A DNA stretch of 7,442 nt from Planctomycetota bacterium (lineage in GTDB: Bacteria > Planctomycetota > PUPC01 > JABMSA01 > JAUWKK01): assembly GCA_030614245.1 (NCBI GenBank), contig JAUWKK010000131.1, positions 1 to 7,442 of the forward strand. Reading direction: 5' to 3'. The translations under genes and the position numbers were made by a program. This document shows positions 1-6,500 of this stretch, piece by piece; positions within the stretch are counted from its first letter, which is position 1; every line of letters begins with the position of its first letter. Under the pieces are notes generated by a model. The model did no database searches, was not told the DNA's origin, and worked only from the letters and a program-made list of their open reading frames with translations.

Positions 1-35
1 ATCCGCGGTTTCATAAGACATGGAAAGGAACGGCA

Positions 36-107
36 ACCACGGATGAACGCTGATGAACGCTGATTATTAAGAATCGGCATCTGTGTTTATCTGAGTTCAT
101 CCGCGGT
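36..107. repeat. Repeat unit 1 (complete palindrome)
   Basis: The left arm is 36-64, the centre 65-78 (tattaagaatcggc) and the right arm 79-107. Reverse-complementing the left arm matches the right arm at 23 of 29 positions. Two of the six mismatches would be G-U pairs in RNA, so a transcript could fold into a long imperfect hairpin with a 14-base loop. No T-run follows, so it does not look like an intrinsic terminator. Confidence 0.9.
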
Positions 108-133
108 TTCATAAGAGATGGGAAGGAACGGCA

Positions 134-195
134 ACCACGGATGAACGCTGATAAGGAAGAAACACAATCTGTGTTTATATGTGTTTATACGCGTT
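134..195. repeat. Repeat unit 2 (shortened left arm, different centre)
   Basis: The left arm is only 19 bases (134-152), lacking one 10-base step. The right arm is full length (167-195) but diverged (atatgtg, acgcgtt). The centre (153-166, aaggaagaaacaca) is 14 bases long like the other units but has an unrelated sequence. The linker after it (196-220) also differs at its end (aaatcaa instead of ggca). Confidence 0.88.
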
Positions 196-220
196 TTCAT
201 AAGAGACGGAAAGAAATCAA

Positions 221-292
221 ACCACAGATGAACGCTGATGAACGCTGATTATTAAGAATCGGTATCTGTGTTTATCTGTGTTTATCCGCGGT
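221..292. repeat. Repeat unit 3 (complete palindrome)
   Basis: The left arm is 221-249 (begins accacagatg), the centre 250-263 (tattaagaatcggt) and the right arm 264-292. The arms pair at 21 of 29 positions by Watson-Crick rules and 25 of 29 when G-U pairs are allowed. The centre differs from that of unit 1 only in its last base. Confidence 0.9.
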
Positions 293-317
293 TTCATAAG
301 AGACGAACGGAAAGGCA

Positions 318-379
318 ACCACAGATGAACGCAGATGAACGCTGATTATTAAGAATCGGTATCCGTGTTTATCCGTGGT
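318..379. repeat. Repeat unit 4 (shortened right arm, next to the gene)
   Basis: The left arm is 318-346, the centre 347-360 (tattaagaatcggt) and the right arm only 19 bases (361-379), lacking one 10-base step. This is the mirror image of the loss in unit 2. Downstream of it the array linker is replaced by unique sequence after ttcat. A GTG at 365 lies inside this arm and is in frame with the large gene, but it is better explained as repeat sequence than as a start codon. Confidence 0.88.
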
Positions 380-416
380 TTCATCCGTTCCATACATCAG
401 GGAACTGACAGCTATC

Positions 417-421
417 GGGGA
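417..421 (+). promoter_or_regulatory. Ribosome binding site of the large gene
   Basis: GGGGA at 417-421 lies 6 bases before the ATG at 428. It is a modest Shine-Dalgarno match, but it supports this start over the in-frame GTG at 365, which sits within repeat sequence. I see no convincing -35/-10 promoter pair in 380-427. The promoter may lie in the repeat array or be of a type I cannot recognise. Confidence 0.55.
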
Positions 422-427
422 ATAGTC

Positions 428-529
428 ATGAAGGCAACACGACGTGTGACAGGAAAGAAAGTTCGACGGATACTTGCGTTCTCTGCCGTGGTCTTCGTGC
501 TGGCGGCCGCGCTGCACGAAGCCGCAGGC
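428..529 (+). other. Signal peptide of the large protein
   Basis: Residues 1-34. The basic n-region is MKATRRVTGKKVRR, the hydrophobic core is ILAFSAVVFVLAAAL, and a small-residue c-region around A32-A33-G34-G35 is followed by a Pro/Ala/Lys linker. The layout is typical of Sec-dependent export. There is no Cys for lipoprotein processing here, unlike the signal-like stretch in the middle of the protein. Confidence 0.85.
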
Positions 530-3500
530 GGCGAGCCCGCCCCTGCAAAGCAGGCTGAGAAGAATGTGCAGCAGAAGCCGCCCCCGGAGCAACCGGCCCC
601 ACCAGGGCCGTTCCTGCCTGGGCTGCCCGTGGAGAAGCGCAAGGATATGAACGTCACCGACGTGAGCGTCAAGGGCACCATCGAGGGCGAGAATATCACC
701 TTCGCGCTCGGCTTCACGGTCGAACTCAAGAAGAACAAGATGGAAGTGCCGCTGGTGGCCGGTGACGTCGTACTCGACGTGGTCGAATCGCCCGAGAAGG
801 GGTATCGCCTGCGGTACGATCACGAGAAGCGCACGTATTACATGTCGTGGGCGAGACGCGGAACGTATGAGGTGGCGGTCACCTTTGCGGCGCGTCCCAA
901 GAGGTTGCCCGGCGACCAGTGGCGGGAGTCGACGTTCACGATTCCATCGTCGAACATCCGAAAGCTCGAGGTCACCTGCGACCGCACCGATCTCGAGGTA
1001 GTCTTCCCCGGTGCGCTGCGGCTGACGCGCGAGCTGAAAGACGGCCGGCTTGTGATCGCGGCAATCCAGGGGCCGGGCCGCCCCTTCGCCGTCCGCTGGA
1101 AACCGCAGGTCGCCGAACTCGATGCCAAGCTCGTCCTGTCGAGCGAGGCGAATACAATCGCAACTGTCAGCCCCGGCGCGCTGAACATGGACACGCTGTT
1201 CGGTTTCGATATCTCGCAGGGCAAGCTGACGGAACTGACTTTCTCGGTCCCCAAATCACTGAGCATCTCTCAGGTGCGGGGCCGGCACATCCGCGACTGG
1301 ACACTGACAACGGCTTTGCCTGACGACACGCAGACGCTGTCTGTCATCTTGAACCGGCCCCAGACGAAGGATTACGCATTGCAGGTGCTGTCCGAGATGG
1401 TACTGCAGGAGTTCCCCACGAAGATCTCCGTGCCGGTGATCGAGCCGGGCGGCGTCCGAGCGGGGGGCTTCCTATCGATCGGCACGAACAGCGCCATTCA
1501 TCTTGTAGTCGAGAAGACCGGCGGTCTCACTCAGGTCGGGGAGGCCGGATTCCCCCGCATAATCCTCGACCGCACCCACCCCCGCACCGCGCCCAGGGGC
1601 AAGGCGTTCTATTACATGCACGCGTCCATCCCCTACCAGATGACCCTCTCGCTGGACGACATCGTGCCGTCGTATGACGCATCCGAGCGTATTGCGATCA
1701 ACGTCCAGGAAGATGATCTGACGGTGGACGTCGCGATTGAACTGGACGTGCGCGACGCGCCCATCCGGAACGTGATCATCGAGGTGCCGTCCGGCTTCTC
1801 CGTCGCCGACGTCGCGGGCAAGCAAGTGAAGAAAGACGACTACAGCGTCGTGGACGTCGAGGGCGACGCGAGCATTCAGGAAGTTCACGTGAACTTCGTC
1901 AAGCCGCTGCTGGGCCGCACGGTGGTAACGATGCGTATGGAGATCGGCAAGGGCCCGCTGGGCCGGGAGCAGCGCATCGAGAAGCTCTCCGTCCGCGGTG
2001 CGAAGAACGAGCGCGGGTATGTCGTCGTCGTCGCCGAGAAAGGCGTACGGCTCGATACCCCCGCCGTCAAGAACCTTCGCGAGGTCCACACCGGCTCCGT
2101 GCCGATGCGCGTGGCGAACGCGCAGTATGCCTATCGCTTCCGGGAGAAGGGCTGGTCGCTCTCCCTGGCGGCCGAGAAGAAGCCCGCAGAGATACGCGTC
2201 GAGGCATTCCACTGTATATCTCTGGGCGACGGCGCGCTCTACGGCAGCGTAGTAGTCAACTATTTCATATCCGGAGCACCGGTTGATGAGTTGCACTTCA
2301 CGGTGCCCGATCGGCTCCAGAACGTGGAGTTCGTGGGGAGCGACGTCAGCCGGCCGACGCGAAACGGCGACAAGTGGACCGTCAAGCTGCAGCGGAAAGT
2401 GATCGGCGACTACAACCTGGCCGTCACGTACATGCAGCGCTACAAGGACGGCGAGAGCATTCTCGTCGGCGGCGTGGAATGCGATCGGATCGAGACGCGC
2501 ACCGGGTATATCGCCCTCGCCAGCAGCCGCAATCTCAGGCTGACGCCGGATGAAAAACTCCAGACCAGCCTGCTCGAGATCAACCGCGACGAGATCCCGA
2601 CGAACTACCGCCTGCTGGTCAGCGCGCCGATGCTGAAGACCTACAAGTACGTCAGCGCTCCGCACAACCTGGTGCTGAAGGTGGATGCATACGAACGCGA
2701 ATCGCTGCTGCCGGTAGTCGTCGAGGTGATGGGCCTTCGCTCGAGGGTCAGAGTGGGCAAGGACGGCACCGCCGAATCCGAGACGCTCATCCGCTTCATG
2801 GTCAAGAATACGTCCAGCCAGTTCCTCTGCGTCACCATGCCGAAGGATGCCCGCGGCAACCCCGTGAAGCCCTGGGCGACGCGCATCATCGAGAGCGATG
2901 CGAACGGCAGCGAGAAGGCCGTGCGCGTGACGGCATCATACGACAAGGCGAAGGGCCTCCACATGATACCGCTGAGGCGCAACAGGGATCCGAACGTGCC
3001 GACCATCGTCGAGCTGGAATACGGCCAGGAGCACGAGAAGCTGCGCTGGGCGGGCAAGTTCTCCCTGGCGGCCCCCAAGTGCCGGATTCGATGCACTTTC
3101 GCCAACTGGGACCTCGCCGTGCAGAAGGACTGGTCGATAATCGCCAGCCCCGATTTCAGCGGGAATATGTCCCCAATAGAGCGTGACGTGAGCCGGGGCG
3201 ACCTGTGGTCGTTGACGAGCAGCGTCGGCGAGGCCTGGGGCTGGGCGCTCTATCGCGGCATCAGCGAGCAGGCGAAGTTCATGGTCGGCGGAACGGCGCT
3301 TGTCATCCTGCTCCTGGCTTTCCTCCTATGGCGGAGAGCACTTCCGGTGGTGTTCCCGGCTGTGCTCCTGGCATGCCTGCTGGGAGTTGGCGGCGTTGCC
3401 GCCGATGGATTGGGCCGCGTCTACGGCACGAGCGCCGAGAACGAGCTGCGGACCATCGAGTTTAAGCAGGTGCTCAACGTCGACGACGAAACTCCGCTTG

Positions 3501-6500
3501 CGCTGTCGGCATTCGTGATCCCGTCGTGGCGGCGGAATGCCGCTCTCGCCGAGGTTGTGATGATCGGAGCAGCAGCTCTCGTCTGCTTCGTGCTGGCAGC
3601 TTCCTTGCGGCGCAGGCCGAAGACGCGCAGGCTGCTCGCGGCTCTCGGAATCGCCGGATCGATTTACACGGCGGCGCAGTTCCCCGACGCCGCCGTCGTG
3701 CTCGCTCACGTGTTCACATGGGGCGTACCCGCGCTCATGGCCGCGTGGTTCGGCGTGAGGGTGATGCTGATGCGGCCGGTGCCTGCGCACGCCGCAGCAA
3801 CCGCGATGCTGCTGATAGCGGCCACGATGTTCGGAGGCTGCAAACTAAGCTCGGCCATCAGGCCAGTCGCAAAGGGCGATACGCTGAGAACGGCCGAATA
3901 TACGCTGACGGCGGAGAAGGACTCGATGGCGATAGACATCCACCTGAGCCTCGACATCGAGAAGCCGGTGCGTTTCGCCATCGTCGGCAGCAACGCTATT
4001 CTTCTCTCGCCCGAGCGCATCTCTAATGCGGTCTTCGTCGAGCCGGAGGACGGCCAGTATTACGTGCACGTCAAGAAGAAAGGCTCGTATGATATCGATC
4101 TGAAGTTCCTCAGCCCGCTGCCGAAGGCCGGCGAAGATCAGTCGCGGCTCTTCAAGATGCCAGTTCCGATGGCGCTCACCAGCCGCGTTAAGCTGATCGT
4201 CCCGAAGCCGGGCATGCTCATCGAGGCGCCGACAGCCATCCGGCTCACGAAGCAGGAGGATGACAAATCGACGACCGCCCGCGCGATCCTCGGCCCGGGA
4301 GATCATATCCTGTTCAGATGGCGCCCGAGGGCTCGACAGGTCGAACTCGAGACGACGTCTTTCATCGCCGAGATATCCAGCCTCATCCGCTTCGATACGG
4401 GCCTCGTCCAGGGGCGCCACCGCATACAGTTCAAGATCAGGCAGGGCGAACTTAAGGACATCAAAGTGCGCGTGCCCGACAACATGACCGTGACGTCGAC
4501 CAAAGGTGCCGACCTCGGCACGTGGCGATTCGACCCGGTCAGCCACATACTCGAAGCCCGTCTCGCCACACCGGCGAGGGACCTCTACGTATTGAACGTC
4601 GTCACGCAGATAACCGCCGAGAGTACGCCCTATGAGGTATCGGTCGCCACGCTGACAGTCGAGCAGGCGGTCCGCCAGCGCGGCACGCTGGGGCTCTTGA
4701 CGAGCTCCTCGGTGTATCTCACCATCAAGAAGCATCCGCAGAAGATGAACGTGGACGACTTCTCGCGCGACTCAGCGGCTCTGATTAAGGCAATAAGCGG
4801 CGCCAGGGCGGGAGACGTCCGCCACGCATACCGCACGAACCGCGCCGACGATCTGCTTCAGGTGCAGGTCAACGAGGTCACGCCCGAAATCCGCACACTC
4901 GAAAACACCGCCTTCTCCGTCGAGGACGACCGCCTCGTGCTGAACGGAGAGCTGACCGTCAACATCGCCAAGGCCGGGATGTTCTCAATCGACCTGAAGA
5001 TGCCCGACGGCTACGACATAGACTCTCTGGGAGCCGCGCAGGTGAGCCACTGGGACGAAACCACGGCCGAGGGCGGACGCATCGTCCGGGTTCACTTCAA
5101 GACAAGGCTGGTGGGGCAGGTGCCGCTGAAACTGGCACTCAGCCGACCGGTGGCCGGCCTGCCCACCGAAATACCCGTCCCAAGAGTGCAGGTCGTCGGC
5201 ACCCTGAAACATACCGGCAAGATCGTCTTCTCCGCTGAACGCGGGCTGCGGCTCACTGTTGCCACCCGCAAGGGTGTCAGCGAGTTGAACCCGGTCGATT
5301 TGGGCATCCGCACGCGCGGAGCGCTGGCCTTCAAGCTGCTCAAGCCCGATTGGGAGATGGTGCTGAACACCGAAGTGATCGAGGCGCGCGTCAATGTGAG
5401 CTTCCTGCACGTTGCAAGGATGACCGACGGCAGGGTCGCGCACACGCAGTACTTGAGATACAGCCTCCACAATGCCGGCTCGAAGATGCTCGTGGTCAAG
5501 GTGCCCGCAGGCGCGGTAGGGCTGGAGATCACGGGCCCCGAGATCGCCAGAACGGAACTGACCGATCCGGACGCGGGACTATGGACCGTGGAACTGGCCC
5601 GCAAGTGGTTCGACCGCCCGTACCCGCTGCGTCTCGATTACGAAACGCGGTACGACCGTGCAGCCGGCGAGGTGAAACTGGAGCAGGCCGGCGCGCGGGA
5701 CGTCGCAATGCAGCGGGGGCACGTGGTGGTCTATGCGACCGACAGGATGCAACTGGCAGAGCAGACCGTCGGGCAATCGCTGCAGCCGGACGACGCCCGC
5801 GGCATTCCGCGCAAGTTCGGCGCCGGCGACCTCTCGAATGCCGCGTTCTGCTACAGTTCATCCATGCCCGACTACGAACTTGTCTTCACGGCCACGCGCC
5901 ACGATGCCGCGGACGTGCTCGAGGCCGAAGTGCTCAGAACGACGCTCCTGACAGTCGTCAACGAGCTTGGCGAAAGCATCAATCGCGTGCAGATGCAGCT
6001 ACGCGTCGGCTCGAAGCGCCACCTGGAGGTTCGCCTCCCCGCCGGGGCGACGCTCTGGGCGCTGCTGGTCAACCGTGGTTCAGTTGTTCCGTCGAAGCGG
6101 CTGGATAAGGACGGCGCCGAGGTACTGCTCGTGCCGATGCCCCAGGCTCCATCGGGCGACGTGCCGGTAGAGATCGACATGGTCTATGCCGTGCCCAGGG
6201 CCGATCAATGGCGGCCCGAAGCCCAGGCGTTCACCGGCCCGCAGTTCGACCTGCCGCTCAAGAACGTCGATTGGCAGCTCTACCTCCCCGAAGTGTTCGA
6301 CTATTACGATTTCGATGGATCGCTTACAGAAGACGAAGACGTGGTGAAGCGGAAGATCGTGCAGCACTACAACATCGACGCGTATCAATCCCAGGTGCGA
6401 AAGAACAAGGCCGCCGACCTGAGGAACGCCATCAAGCTGCAGAAGCGGGGCAACGACTTGGCCGAGCAGGGATTCCAATACGAGGCCAGGCAGGCGCTCG

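Larger units (their letters stand above)
1..379. repeat. Tandem array of ~98-bp imperfect palindromic repeats
   Basis: A gene-free stretch filled by one repeat family. Bases 1-9 are the tail of a copy that starts outside the window, and four further copies begin at 36, 134, 221 and 318. A full unit has a 29-base left arm (accacggatgaacgctgat type), a 14-base centre, a 29-base right arm (atctgtgtttatc...ccgcggt type) that is roughly the reverse complement of the left arm, and a 25-26-base linker starting ttcataaga. The arms are themselves built of 10-base steps (gatgaacgct; atctgtgttt). The copies are similar but not identical, so the array is diverged. The last copy ends 48 bases before the ATG of the large gene. 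I recall related intergenic repeats in many environmental bacterial genomes but cannot verify the family here. Nothing in the array looks protein coding. Confidence 0.93.
3278..3841 (+). other. Central membrane block (about six helices)
   Basis: Hydrophobic segments lie at about residues 951-968, 972-992, 1039-1060, 1069-1083, 1088-1114 and 1122-1138. The loops fit the positive-inside rule: RR (969-970), RRRPKTRR (1061-1068) and R1116/H1121 would be cytoplasmic. The 994-1037 loop, with acidic residues and an IPSWRR end, would be outside. An even number of crossings leaves both large halves on the same outer side. The fourth segment is short and could be re-entrant, so the exact count is uncertain. 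Confidence 0.72.

Noticed and set aside
1..379. CRISPR array
   Set aside because: The repeated arms are about 29 bases, but the intervening segments are also repeated rather than unique, and the arms alternate in orientation as palindromes. No cas gene is present.
387..405. Operator-like inverted repeat gttcc-N9-ggaac
   Set aside because: Five-base arms are easily found by chance, and no promoter or regulator gene is visible to support it, so it is not listed as a feature.
365..427. GTG start at 365 adding 21 residues to the large protein
   Set aside because: The codon lies in the right arm of the last repeat unit and would put a polar stretch before an otherwise typical signal peptide. The ATG at 428 has its own ribosome site.
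272..823. Minus-strand 183-codon open frame overlapping the repeat array and the gene start
   Set aside because: Its C-terminal part is translated repeat sequence and the rest is antisense to the signal peptide and first module. It has no coherent domain. Such frames are typical spurious calls across this kind of repeat.
2020..2037. Short gtc triplet run
   Set aside because: It encodes a Val-rich beta strand ending one of the modules and is explained by codon bias.
1472..2665. Minus-strand 397-codon open frame, and a 296-codon one at 3845-4735
   Set aside because: Both are wholly antisense to the large gene. High GC removes stops from the opposite strand, and the products are His/Arg/Asp-rich without recognisable structure.
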